Shown here piece by piece: positions 42,576 to 50,693 of a stretch of DNA of 64,000 nt. Position 1 is the stretch's first letter. Each line of letters starts with the position of its first letter. A program made the position numbers and the translations under genes. Origin of the DNA: JAJZRJ01 sp040757055 (lineage in GTDB: Bacteria; Desulfobacterota; Desulfobulbia; Desulfobulbales; Desulfurivibrionaceae); NCBI GenBank assembly GCA_040757055.1, contig JBFLXY010000003.1, positions 124,001 through 188,000 of the forward strand. Reading direction: 5' to 3'. Under the pieces are notes generated by a model. It saw only the letters and a list, made by a program, of their open reading frames with translations. It was not told the origin of the DNA and did not search any database.

Positions 42576-44639
42576 TCAATGCACCTTGCAGATGCCGCGG
42601 ATGGCATCGCACGCCTTGCCGTAAAGGGCGGCGAGCCAGTCTTCCTCGTGCGGGCGGCCATAGGAAACATTGCCACAGGCCGGGCAGGGATGCATCCGGG
42701 CCTGTTGGCGAAGGATGCGCTGGGTGGTGGCGACAAAGGTGGCGTGGCTCCAAGTGAGTGGCGACACCGAGAGCGGTTGGCCGGTTTCCGGGTGCACCTG
42801 CTCGGCCAGCACCCCGGAGGCCATGGCATGGTCTGCCACCCATGCCAGCATGGCGAAGGATTCCGTCAGCTCCTGGTCGGTCGTTGCCCGGTTGGCGAGG
42901 TAATCGGCCAGCCAGAGGGTGCAGAGGAACCAGGGATTGCCCGGATAGGTATTGCTCGTCCGATGATAGGCATCGCCCTCGTAGCGCGCCATGCCGCCCA
43001 CCGCGGTGTTGATCCACAATGTCTGGCGCAGCGCCTTCATGGTCGCCTCGATGCGCGGGTCGTCGGGCGTGTAGAGGCCAAAGGCGAATAACCCCCAGAG
43101 GCTGCTGTCGCAGGTGGGATCGACCCGGAGGGTGCCGTTGCCGTCGCGGGAGACCATGCGGCAGAAACGGCCCAGATCCGTGCGCCACAAATGGTTGCTG
43201 GCCGCATCGCGAATCTCCGAGGCGACCTGCTGGTATTGTCCGGCCTTCTCCTCCTCGCCGAAGATGCTGCAAAAGAGCGAGGCCGCGGTGAGCCCGCCGA
43301 ACACGGCGCCGGTGGTGAAGCTCAAGATGCCGCGTCGCTCTTCCCACAGATCGTAGGATGGGGCGGGCAGGCCGGTTTCCTGGTCCCGGTAGCGGCACAT
43401 GAAGTCCGCCGCGTTTTTGATGAGCGGCAGATAGAGGGGTTTGATGAATTCGATGTCGCGGTAGAGCACGAAATGGTTCCACAGGGCCCAGATCACCAGC
43501 GCGGTCTCGTCCTCCTGGATCGGTAACTGGCTCTGGCCGTTGTTGAGCCACGGATGCCAGGAGGAGGCCAGGGTGCCGTCCGGGTTGTACTTGTGCAGGA
43601 AGTAGCCCTGTCGCTCGATGATTGCCCCGCAGAACTCGTAGAAGCGTTGAGCCGGCATGGGGTAGCCCGCCAGGTCGAGGGCATTGGCCGCCAGGGCGCC
43701 GTCCCGCGGCCAGATGTAGGAATAGGTGTCGCGGTTGAACTGGATGACGTCCGAATCGTTGGCCGCCAGGATCCCGCCCTGCCAATCGAGCTGGGTCCGC
43801 AGCACCAGCAGGCTGCGGCGGTAGAGATTGGCCACCGTGGCGGGGAGGATGTCGAGGCGCGGCATCTCCTTGCGCACCCAGAGTTGCCAGTAATCGGCAG
43901 TGCGTTGGATCAGGATCTGCGGGGTTTTGCGTTTGATCACGCCGTCGAGCCGGCGCACCTCGCGCCAGTTCTCGCCGGCGGTCAGCCAGTAGTAGGCAGT
44001 GCCGCGGTCGTGGCCCTTGACCGTAAGGTGGAGCGCCGCCACCGAATCCACCGAGCCTTGGGCAATGGTGTTGCCGGAGAGGGTGCCGTCCTCGGCGTCG
44101 CGGTAGGTGCCTTCCCGGTTGTTCACCTTTTTTTGTCCCACCGCGAACTGGGAAAAACCGCTGCTGCCGTCCACCGTGCCGCCGGCCAGGAAATAACGGC
44201 TGCCCTTGTAGTGGACAATGCCGCCGGTCTCCGGGTCAAAGGCCGCGGTGTCGCCGACACTGTTGCCGGAGATGTTGAGGCTCTGGGCAAAGAAGAGGCG
44301 AAGTTCCCGGTCTTCGGGTCGCAGGTTCTCCACCGTTACCTGGCGCAGATAGATGTTTTCGTGAAAATCCACGGCATCCCGGCAGGTGAGGAGCACGCCG
44401 AGTTCCGGGTGCAGGAGATTGACCTGGGTCACCATGGTATCCGGTTCATAGAGGAGGTCGATGCGCCAGTCGGCGCCGATCCAGCGGAAGACGCCGTCCA
44501 CCCAGACCCCGAACCGGCAGAAGTCGCCGGAGACGTGGTTCTCCTGGCCAACGTGGGGGAAGTACAGATCGCGGATGGCGTAGTGCGCGTCGAAACAGAC
44601 GAGCAGGTGGCCGTTACCCACCGGGATGTCGCGTGGCAT
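42576..44639 (-). CDS. Glycoside hydrolase family 15 glucoamylase-like enzyme
   Basis: The 687-residue protein has an N-terminal beta-sandwich (about 1-270) and an (alpha/alpha)6 catalytic barrel. Catalytic glutamates are visible in YDLWEERRGI (acid) and VLAEQVHPETG (base, near residue 615), with YIWPRDGALAA forming the subsite -1 region. Bacterial members release glucose from starch, glycogen or trehalose. No signal peptide is present, so it is probably cytoplasmic and involved in storage glycogen turnover. ATG 44639 is chosen for its GGGAGG seven bases upstream; the open frame extends to 44681. A C-terminal CPAC pair is unusual. Confidence 0.88.
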   Translation of the reverse strand: MPRDIPVGNGHLLVCFDAHYAIRDLYFPHVGQENHVSGDFCRFGVWVDGVFRWIGADWRIDLLYEPDTMVTQVNLLHPELGVLLTCRDAVDFHENIYLRQVTVENLRPEDRELRLFFAQSLNISGNSVGDTAAFDPETGGIVHYKGSRYFLAGGTVDGSSGFSQFAVGQKKVNNREGTYRDAEDGTLSGNTIAQGSVDSVAALHLTVKGHDRGTAYYWLTAGENWREVRRLDGVIKRKTPQILIQRTADYWQLWVRKEMPRLDILPATVANLYRRSLLVLRTQLDWQGGILAANDSDVIQFNRDTYSYIWPRDGALAANALDLAGYPMPAQRFYEFCGAIIERQGYFLHKYNPDGTLASSWHPWLNNGQSQLPIQEDETALVIWALWNHFVLYRDIEFIKPLYLPLIKNAADFMCRYRDQETGLPAPSYDLWEERRGILSFTTGAVFGGLTAASLFCSIFGEEEKAGQYQQVASEIRDAASNHLWRTDLGRFCRMVSRDGNGTLRVDPTCDSSLWGLFAFGLYTPDDPRIEATMKALRQTLWINTAVGGMARYEGDAYHRTSNTYPGNPWFLCTLWLADYLANRATTDQELTESFAMLAWVADHAMASGVLAEQVHPETGQPLSVSPLTWSHATFVATTQRILRQQARMHPCPACGNVSYGRPHEEDWLAALYGKACDAIRGICKVH

Positions 44640-44770
44640 CGGCGCCTCCCTGAATGAAGTTGCAGCAGCTTCTTTCTGCATATCACAGAACCGGGCCGGA
44701 GCACAATTCCTGCCGCCGGTTCCGCCTTGCCGACGCGGTCATTTTTTGTGCTACGGCGTGGTGCTTTGTG

Positions 44771-44800
44771 TTGACATCTCTTTCGTCGCGGCCGCATACT
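44771..44800 (+). promoter_or_regulatory. Sigma-70 promoter for the Cys-rich GGDEF gene
   Basis: A perfect TTGACA (44771-44776) and CATACT (44795-44800), 18 bases apart, precede the start codon by about 75 bases. A CCCCG/CGGGG hairpin (44827-44843) lies in the leader. Confidence 0.6.
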
Positions 44801-44874
44801 GATTACAAAGGGAATGTGCCGCTGATCCCCGGTTTTTGCGGGGGAAAGGGCCAACGTCGCAAGGGGAGGGAAGC

Positions 44875-46032
44875 ATGGAACTCAATCTGTTCGCCGTCCC
44901 GGAAATGCTGTCGCTGATCTACGAGGAGATGGATGTCGATACCATCGAGGAGCGCTTCGTCAACCTGGTGGCGGAGATATTTTCCTTCGACCGGGTCGGC
45001 CTCTTCTTCGTGAAGCACCGGAAGGGGGTGCTGCAAGGCAAGCTCTGCAAGGGCTTTGCGCCCGGTTCCATCAGCTCCATCGAGATCCCGATCACCGGCG
45101 AGTTCCTGCTCACCCGCCCCCTGCTCTCCGGCTTCCCATGTTGGGAGAAGAGCATCGAATCCGATCCCTTCCTGCGGTCGCTGGATTTAACCAATTTCGC
45201 CCTGGTGCCCATCATCAACAACAAGCGCCTCGCCTGTTGGGACATCAAGAAGTGCGGGGCGTACGACTGCCCGGCCTACGGCAAGAAATGGCTGCGCTGC
45301 TGGCTCCTGCCCACCACCAGGTGTTGCAACGATGCCCAGCCGGAAGGCGGCGGGGAGGTGGAAAAGGGGTGCGGCGACTGCGCGGTCTTCAGGCGGCATG
45401 ACGCCCGGGCCACCGAAGGGGTGATGCTGGTCGATAATTCCCTCTCCGGCCGGCCCATCGAAAAGGAGACGGTGATGCTGCTGTCGATCATCGCCCACTC
45501 GGTCGGCATGGCCATCACCCACTCCAAGGCCTTCACCAACGTGTTGCAGGAATCGATCCGCGACGAGCTGACCGGGCTGCACAACCGCCGCTACTTCAAC
45601 GAACGGCTCATGGACGAACTGGAGCGAGTCAGGCGTTACGGCGGGCGCTTCACCCTGATTCTGGCCGACATCGACCACTTCAAGGCAGTCAACGACACCC
45701 ACGGCCACCAGGCCGGCGACGCGGTACTGGCGTGGCTCGGTCGTCTCTTCCACCGCCATCTGCGCCACAGCGACGTGGTCTCCCGTTACGGCGGCGAGGA
45801 GTTCGCCCTGTTGCTGCTCGATACCGACAAGGAAAAGGCCCTGGCCATTGCCGAGCACTTGCGGGCGGCCATCGCGGAAGAGGCCGGCCAGGCGGTGGCG
45901 CGGGTCACCGTGAGCTTCGGGGTCGCCACCCACGGCGAGGACGGCCATTCCTTCGAGGGGCTGCTCGAAATGGCGGACAAGGCCCTCTACGCCGCCAAGG
46001 CCCAGGGCCGCAACCGGGTCTGCGCCGCCTGA
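44875..46032 (+). CDS. Cytoplasmic diguanylate cyclase with Cys-rich GAF-like sensor
   Basis: The 385-residue protein has a GAF-like N-terminal domain interrupted by a Cys-rich insert and a GGDEF domain (about 230-385). The insert has eight cysteines at about 121-169 in the pattern CWDIKKCGAYDCPAY...RCW...RCC...GCGDC, a cluster often seen in anaerobe sensory proteins and suitable for an iron-sulfur cluster or zinc. The active site is GGEEF and an RHSD inhibition site lies five residues before it, so c-di-GMP synthesis is likely, perhaps gated by redox state. A strong AGGGGAGGG ribosome binding site precedes the ATG. Confidence 0.9.
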   Translation: MELNLFAVPEMLSLIYEEMDVDTIEERFVNLVAEIFSFDRVGLFFVKHRKGVLQGKLCKGFAPGSISSIEIPITGEFLLTRPLLSGFPCWEKSIESDPFLRSLDLTNFALVPIINNKRLACWDIKKCGAYDCPAYGKKWLRCWLLPTTRCCNDAQPEGGGEVEKGCGDCAVFRRHDARATEGVMLVDNSLSGRPIEKETVMLLSIIAHSVGMAITHSKAFTNVLQESIRDELTGLHNRRYFNERLMDELERVRRYGGRFTLILADIDHFKAVNDTHGHQAGDAVLAWLGRLFHRHLRHSDVVSRYGGEEFALLLLDTDKEKALAIAEHLRAAIAEEAGQAVARVTVSFGVATHGEDGHSFEGLLEMADKALYAAKAQGRNRVCAA

Positions 46033-46091
46033 GCCGGTCCGCGGCAGCCGGAGCGCTTTTTTCTTTGTGATATCGAGGGGGAATCACCCTC

Positions 46092-46121
46092 TTGTCTTGC
46101 GCCGCCGCTGTCCTCTATAAT
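46092..46121 (+). promoter_or_regulatory. Sigma-70 promoter of the selenoprotein gene
   Basis: TTGTCT (46092-46097) and a perfect TATAAT (46116-46121) are 18 bases apart; transcription would start near 46128, about 40 bases before the ATG. A small GAGGG/CCCTC hairpin (46075-46091) immediately precedes it. Confidence 0.6.
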
Positions 46122-46168
46122 AGCGAAAGAGGATGATTTTTTCACACCAACACAAGGAGGGGATGACC

Positions 46169-46741
46169 ATGACTGCTGCGACGATCGAGTGGCTCACCAG
46201 GATGGACGAAGCCCTAGCTCGGGCCAAAAAGGAAGGCAAGCCGATCCTGCTCGATTTCTTCAACCCCGGCTGAATTGGCTGTCAACAGATGGATACAGTT
46301 ACGTATCCCGAAAAAAGGGTTGCCGACTACCTTGCAGAGTCCTATGTACCGCTGCGCATCAAGTTCGATACCCAGCCCTACACCGCCGACTTCAACATCA
46401 AGTGGACGCCGACCCTGATTACCTTGGGCGCCGACGGCAAGGAGCATCACCGTACCGTGGGTTTCCTGGGGCCTGACGATCTGATCGCCTCGCTGCTGCT
46501 CGGTGAGGCGAAATATCACTTCGACAACGACCGCTTTGATCCGGCGCTCAAGTGCCTTGAACAGGTGATCAGCCGGTACGGCACCAGCGACTGCGCGGCC
46601 GAGGCGCTTTTTCTCACCGGCGTCTGCCGGTACAAAAGCACCCACGATCCCAAGCCGCTCAAGACGGCCTACGAGCAGCTCGTGGCCAAGTTCCCGAACA
46701 GCGAGTGGACCAAGCGCGCCTATCCCTACCGGCTGCTGTAA
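46169..46741 (+). CDS. Thioredoxin-like selenoprotein (UxxC) with TPR-like C-terminal domain
   Basis: The frame runs from ATG 46169 (AAGGAGG eight bases upstream) to TAA at 46739-46741 with one internal TGA at 46271-46273. Read as selenocysteine, the product has 190 residues with Sec35 in LLDFFNPGUIGCQQMD, i.e. a UxxC motif in place of the thioredoxin CxxC (partner Cys38). A thioredoxin-fold cis-proline follows in IKWTPTLI, and the C-terminal half (about 110-185) looks like TPR helices. A hairpin suited to a bacterial SECIS lies 17 bases after the TGA. The frame continues without interruption on both sides, and the ATG after the TGA (46289) has no ribosome binding site. It is probably a cytoplasmic thiol-disulfide reductase, as no signal peptide is present. 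A TGC-to-TGA mutation is the alternative, less likely given the hairpin. Confidence 0.88.
46291..46308 (+). promoter_or_regulatory. Candidate bacterial SECIS hairpin
   Basis: GGATAC (46291-46296) and GTATCC (46303-46308) form a perfect 6-bp stem with the apical loop AGTTAC. The loop begins 23 bases after the UGA codon and has G in its second position, fitting the published description of bacterial SECIS elements (loop 16-37 bases downstream, G in the first two loop positions) recognised by SelB. Confidence 0.75.
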
Positions 46742-46909
46742 GCTGGCTTTTGCCAAGGAAAAGGCGCAACCCGCCGGTCTGCCGGAGTTTTCCGCAGGCC
46801 GGCGGCGTTATTTTGGTTGGTAATTCTCCCTTCCGTTTGGTATATCAAAGCCCACACGCGTTGTGAGGTGGCGTGCAACGGCCTTGCGAGAGGGCAAAGG
46901 AAGGGAAAC

Positions 46910-47800
46910 ATGCTGGTCCGTGACATCCTGGCGAACAACCGCATTTCGTTCAGCTTCGAATTTTTTCCGCCCAAGGACGACGAGGGGTGGGAGCGGCTCT
47001 TTCAGTCGATCAGCGAACTGATGCCCTTGAAGCCCGCCTTTGTCAGCGTCACCTACGGCGCCGGCGGTTCCACCCGCGACCGCACCCATCAGCTGGTGAT
47101 GCGGATCAAACAGGAGACCGACCTCACCGTGGTGTCGCATCTCACCTGCGTCGGCTCCACCAAGGGCGAGATGCGCGACATCCTGACCCGCTACGCCGAG
47201 AACGGCATCGAGAACATCCTCGCCCTGCGCGGCGACCCGCCCAAGGGGCAGGCCCACTGGGTGGAGCCGGCGGACGGCTTTGCCTATGCCGCCGACCTGG
47301 TGGCCTTCATCAAACACCATTTTCCGCGGATGTGCGTGAGCGTCGCCGGCTTCCCCGAAGGCCACCCCCAGACTCCGAACCGCCTGAAGGAGATCGACTA
47401 TCTCAAGGCAAAGGTCGATGCCGGGGCGGATTACATCGTGACCCAGCTCTTCTTCGATAACCGCGACTTCTACGATTTCCGCGAGCGGTGCGAGCATGCC
47501 GGTATTACGGTGCCGATCATCGCCGGCATCATGCCCATCGCCACCCGGCAGGGCTTGGCGCGCATGGCGGAACTGGCCGCCGGCTCCCGTTTCCCGGCCC
47601 GACTGCTGCGGGCAGTGGACCGGGCGGCCAGCGACGAGCACGTGGAAAAGGTGGGGATTCACTGGGCCACCGAGCAGGTGCGCGACCTCATCGACAACGA
47701 GGTGCGCGGCATCCACTTCTATACCCTCAACAACTCCAAGGCCACCCTCAAGATTTACGAGGCGCTCGGCGTCGAGGATTCAGTGCAGCTTTCGGCATGA
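46910..47800 (+). CDS. metF: 5,10-methylenetetrahydrofolate reductase
   Basis: The 296-residue flavoprotein reduces methylene-THF to methyl-THF for methionine synthesis (or runs in the Wood-Ljungdahl methyl branch). Family marks: SFEFFPPKDD at the N-terminus, FVSVTYGAGGSTR, LALRGDPPKG and FTxQLFF-like DYIVTQLFFDN. The start is ATG 46910 with GGAAGGG upstream; the longer frame from 46817 adds a non-family segment. Its 3' end overlaps the convergent degenerate kinase by 21 bases. Confidence 0.95.
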   Translation: MLVRDILANNRISFSFEFFPPKDDEGWERLFQSISELMPLKPAFVSVTYGAGGSTRDRTHQLVMRIKQETDLTVVSHLTCVGSTKGEMRDILTRYAENGIENILALRGDPPKGQAHWVEPADGFAYAADLVAFIKHHFPRMCVSVAGFPEGHPQTPNRLKEIDYLKAKVDAGADYIVTQLFFDNRDFYDFRERCEHAGITVPIIAGIMPIATRQGLARMAELAAGSRFPARLLRAVDRAASDEHVEKVGIHWATEQVRDLIDNEVRGIHFYTLNNSKATLKIYEALGVEDSVQLSA

Positions 47801-49009
47801 GGGTGCCGCGGGGCGGCGTTTTTTGCCGAACCCTTTCCCCTCCCAGTGGCGGGGAAGGTGCAGGAGATAGGCAGAGCCCCTGGACCTGGTGCGCTGGACG
47901 TCGAAGCGCCCCTGGTGTTCGCGCAGGATCTGATCGACCAGCAGCAGGCCGCGGCCGACGCTGTCGAGCTCTGCGGTCTGCGCCGCCTTGCGCAGCTCGC
48001 TGAATTGCCTTCGGGAAAATCCCATGCCCTGGTGGTGGACGGCGATGACCGGCTGGCCTTCCACCATGGCGATCCGCACCTCCACCGTTCCCTTGTCCGG
48101 CGAGGCGTCCACTGCAAACTCCAGGAGTTTGTGCACCGCGATCTTGAGCGTGGCCGGATTGACCGTGGCCAGCACCGGCTCGTCCGGGGCGGTGACCTTG
48201 AAGGACACCTGTTTTTTGGTGAGCAGGCCGAACCAGGTCTGGATGCTCTCGTTGATCAGGTCGCTGAGATTTCTGCGTTCGAATCGCCGTTTCCGCTGAC
48301 CGCTCAGCTTTTCGAAATTCCTGACCCGTTCTTCAAGCTCCCTGGTCTCCTTGACGATTGCCTGGAACTTCTTGCACTGCGCCGCGGTTTCAGGCCACTC
48401 TTTCTGGAGCAGGCTGACCAGCCCGCCGATGGCGGTGACCGGGTTCCTGATCTGGTCGGCGATGTGAAGCGCCATCTCGGTGACGGTGCGTTCCTGGGCC
48501 AGCGACTCGAGCTGGCGGCTCAGAAGCAGCAATTCGCGGTTGGCCCGGTCCAGGGCCTGGTTCTGGCACGATTTTTCCTCGAGGAGCTTGAGCACCTGTT
48601 CGTGCTGTTCAGTGATGGTGCGTTCCTTGGCCAGTCGGTCGGAGATGTCCCGGATGTGGGAGACGCAGCCGATGATTTTCCCCTCGATGTTGTGGATGGG
48701 CTGGCTGGCGTATTCGATGGGGATATCCCGGCCCCCCTGCGCCATGAGGTAGATGCCCTGCTGCAGCGCATTTTTTTCCCGCGCCAGCCGGCAGATGCAG
48801 GATTCGGTCTTGCAGACGACGGTATGGAATACGTCGTAGCATTTGCGGTCGAAGCAGTCGCCCTGGGTGCGGCCGGCCAGGGCGGCGGCCGCCTTGTTGA
48901 TCAGCAGGATGTTCTGGTCGCTGTCCGTGACGAAGACGCCCGAGGGGATGGCGCTCAGGATGACCGACAAAAACCCCTCGTTGGGGGTGATCTCGTCAAA
49001 GGCCAGCAT
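47780..49009 (-). CDS. PAS-domain histidine-kinase-like protein with degenerate catalytic motifs
   Basis: The 409-residue protein has a PAS domain (about 12-125) containing a Cys cluster (Cys52, 57, 66, 71, 73), a coiled coil and a kinase-like core. The dimerisation helix reads MALHIADQIRNPVTAIGG: at the place of the phospho-His (AHEIRNP) stands Asp185, the nearest His being 182. In the ATPase domain the N box (VHKLLEFAVDAS) lacks its Asn and the G1 box reads HHQGMG instead of DxGxG; G2 survives as GRGLLLV. It is therefore probably a pseudokinase or an unconventional kinase acting by protein contact. No partner regulator is adjacent. The 3' end overlaps metF by 21 bases. Confidence 0.85.
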   Translation of the reverse strand: MLAFDEITPNEGFLSVILSAIPSGVFVTDSDQNILLINKAAAALAGRTQGDCFDRKCYDVFHTVVCKTESCICRLAREKNALQQGIYLMAQGGRDIPIEYASQPIHNIEGKIIGCVSHIRDISDRLAKERTITEQHEQVLKLLEEKSCQNQALDRANRELLLLSRQLESLAQERTVTEMALHIADQIRNPVTAIGGLVSLLQKEWPETAAQCKKFQAIVKETRELEERVRNFEKLSGQRKRRFERRNLSDLINESIQTWFGLLTKKQVSFKVTAPDEPVLATVNPATLKIAVHKLLEFAVDASPDKGTVEVRIAMVEGQPVIAVHHQGMGFSRRQFSELRKAAQTAELDSVGRGLLLVDQILREHQGRFDVQRTRSRGSAYLLHLPRHWEGKGFGKKRRPAAPSCRKLH

Positions 49010-49019
49010 GGTGGAGGGG

Positions 49020-49340
49020 CTATTGCCTGCCCAGCAGGTCGTCGGCCCAGCTCAACGCCGCCGTCACCGTGGGAAATCCGATGGTGCTGGTGAGCAGCAT
49101 GAGGCTGTGGCGGATTTCCTCCGGCGTGGCCCCTGCGGCCAGCGCCCGGCGCACATGGCTGTGCACCGAGCCTTCGGAGCGGATGGCCGCGGCGGCGGCG
49201 AGCTGGACGAGATGGCTCGTCTTTTCGTCGAGCGGCCCGGCTTCCCGCGCGGTGGCTCCGAGTTTTTCGACCGCCGCAAGGTACTCGGGGTGCTGCGCCT
49301 TGAGGCGCTGGTAGATGGGGGGCAGCTTTTCTTCGCTCAT
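49020..49340 (-). CDS. Carboxymuconolactone decarboxylase (AhpD-like) family protein lacking the CxxC
   Basis: The 106-residue protein matches the CMD fold: SHLVQLAAAAAIRSEGSVHSHVRRALAAGATPEEIRHSL. In AhpD-type members a CxxC pair precedes the helix with the conserved His; here those positions are Glu/Ser and no cysteine is present, so it cannot do thiol redox chemistry. It could be a true decarboxylase relative or a structural homologue. ATG 49340 has a strong GGAGGG upstream. It precedes the pseudokinase gene by 10 bases and is probably in the same operon. Confidence 0.85.
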   Translation of the reverse strand: MSEEKLPPIYQRLKAQHPEYLAAVEKLGATAREAGPLDEKTSHLVQLAAAAAIRSEGSVHSHVRRALAAGATPEEIRHSLMLLTSTIGFPTVTAALSWADDLLGRQ

Positions 49341-49363
49341 GATTCCCTCCCGCCGGTTGCCGG

Positions 49364-49666
49364 CTAGTTTTTTGTCGCGCTGTAGGAGTAGGAAGAGACG
49401 ATGTCTTTCTCGTTGAAGCGGATCACCAGATCGGCATTCTCCTTCTGGCCCAGCACCGTGTACTTGTAATTGCCGTAAGTCCACGTCTGCTGGCCATCCT
49501 CGTAGCCGGTGCGCCACGGTTCGCCAAAGAGGCGGCGCACCTCTTCCTTGGTGGTGACGCCCTTCTTGATCGCCAAAACGTTCTGCTCCGGAAAGGGTTT
49601 GCCTACCTGGGCGCAGGCGCTGAGGAGAAGGAGGGCAACGGCGGGGATCAGGTGCTTCATCTTCAT
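49364..49666 (-). CDS. BamE/SmpA-like small lipoprotein
   Basis: The 100-residue protein has a signal peptide with the lipobox LLSAC near residue 17 and a BamE/SmpA-like domain with IKKGVTTKEEVRRLFGEPWRTGYEDGQQTWTY. BamE-type proteins associate with the outer-membrane assembly machinery, but short proteins of this fold have other roles too. ATG 49666 is preceded by GAGG at seven bases. It lies 23 bases upstream of the CMD-family gene on the same strand. Confidence 0.85.
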   Translation of the reverse strand: MKMKHLIPAVALLLLSACAQVGKPFPEQNVLAIKKGVTTKEEVRRLFGEPWRTGYEDGQQTWTYGNYKYTVLGQKENADLVIRFNEKDIVSSYSYSATKN

Positions 49667-49762
49667 GGCAGACCTCGTTGTTGTGGTGCAGGATGCGGTT
49701 GGTGCGGACATCAGTTCGATATGTACCGCTGCGGCAGCACCGCTGTCAATGGCGAACCCGGC

Positions 49763-49993
49763 CTAGTTTGCGGCTTTTTCCTGGTTGCGGGGCTGCCACC
49801 ATTTGAAGATGCCGTAGACGGAGAGCACCAGGTAGACGGAGAAGAGGGTCGCCTCGGCGAGCAGCCCCTTCATGGTGAAGCTCATGATCCAGCCGGCATT
49901 GGAGATGGTCCAGATGATCCAGCCGGCGGCGCGTTTCTGGAGATTGTAGAGGGTGCCGATGATGCTGAGTGCGGTGAGCAGCCATTCAAACAT
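49763..49993 (-). CDS. Small PnuC-like membrane protein
   Basis: The 76-residue protein consists of three predicted transmembrane helices and resembles part of PnuC-type vitamin transporters (WIIWTISNAGWIMSF and YLVLSVYGIFKWW). It is far shorter than PnuC, so transport activity would need oligomerisation. It could alternatively be a separate family of small membrane proteins. It lies 97 bases upstream of the BamE-like gene. Confidence 0.65.
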   Translation of the reverse strand: MFEWLLTALSIIGTLYNLQKRAAGWIIWTISNAGWIMSFTMKGLLAEATLFSVYLVLSVYGIFKWWQPRNQEKAAN

Positions 49994-50200
49994 GATGGAT
50001 TCCGTTGAGCGCTGGTGATGGCAGACGAGCGGGACTCGCCGGCCATCAGGGTTGACGCGGTAGGGTTTCGGGTCTGCTCACCATAAAACCTCTGGGAGGG
50101 CGATTCAAGTATCATTCTCGGGGAAAGTATGGTATAGAAGCCTCTTGCTCCGTTTCACAGCGGAATGGCGTGTTTTTTTACCACAAGCAAGGAGTTCGGC

Positions 50201-50629
50201 ATGGCACAGGCAAAGAAGGGCGATCGCGTCAAGATCCATTACACCGGCAAGCTGACCAACGGCACGGTGTTCGATTCCTCCGCCGGGCGGGAGCCCCTGG
50301 AGTTCACCCTGGGCAGCGGCCAGGTCATCGCCGGTTTCGACGAGGCGGTGAACGGCATGGCCATCGGGGAGGCCAAGAGCGTCCTCATCCCGGTGGACAA
50401 GGCCTATGGCCCGCGCAACGATCAGCTGGTGATGGACATCCCGCGCAGCCAGGTGCCGCCGGACCTCGACCCCCAGGTGGACCAGCAGCTCCAGATGGGC
50501 GGACCCAACGGCGAGGTGGTCATCGTCAAGGTGGTCAAGGTGACGGAGAGCGCCATCACCCTCGATGCCAACCCACCCCTGGCCGGCGAGGACCTCAATT
50601 TCGACATCGAACTGGTGGCCATCGGCTAA
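50201..50629 (+). CDS. FKBP-type peptidyl-prolyl isomerase (SlyD-like)
   Basis: The 142-residue protein has the SlyD-type FKBP fold with a flap insert: VKIHYTGKLTNGTVFDSS, PLEFTLGSGQVIAGFDEAV, and a chaperone insert containing YGPRNDQLVMDIPRSQVP. The His-rich metal-binding tail of E. coli SlyD is absent, so it is probably not a nickel-delivery protein despite the hydrogenase elsewhere in this window. It lacks a signal peptide and acts in the cytoplasm. The ATG is preceded by AAGGAG and the gene is followed by a clear terminator. Confidence 0.92.
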   Translation: MAQAKKGDRVKIHYTGKLTNGTVFDSSAGREPLEFTLGSGQVIAGFDEAVNGMAIGEAKSVLIPVDKAYGPRNDQLVMDIPRSQVPPDLDPQVDQQLQMGGPNGEVVIVKVVKVTESAITLDANPPLAGEDLNFDIELVAIG

Positions 50630-50656
50630 CCTTCTCGCTGTTTCTTTGTGACAAGT

Positions 50657-50688
50657 AGCCTTGGTGCCTGCGTGCCAGGGCTTTTTTT
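50657..50688 (+). terminator. Rho-independent terminator after the FKBP gene
   Basis: AGCCTTGG (50657-50664) pairs with CCAGGGCT (50675-50682, one T-G pair) and is followed by a run of seven T. It lies between two convergent genes. Confidence 0.85.
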
Positions 50689-50693
50689 GTGAA

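Noticed and set aside
46271..46273. Selenoprotein gene as a simple nonsense pseudogene
   Set aside because: The UGA is at the exact catalytic Cys position and is followed by a well-placed hairpin; the remaining frame is intact.
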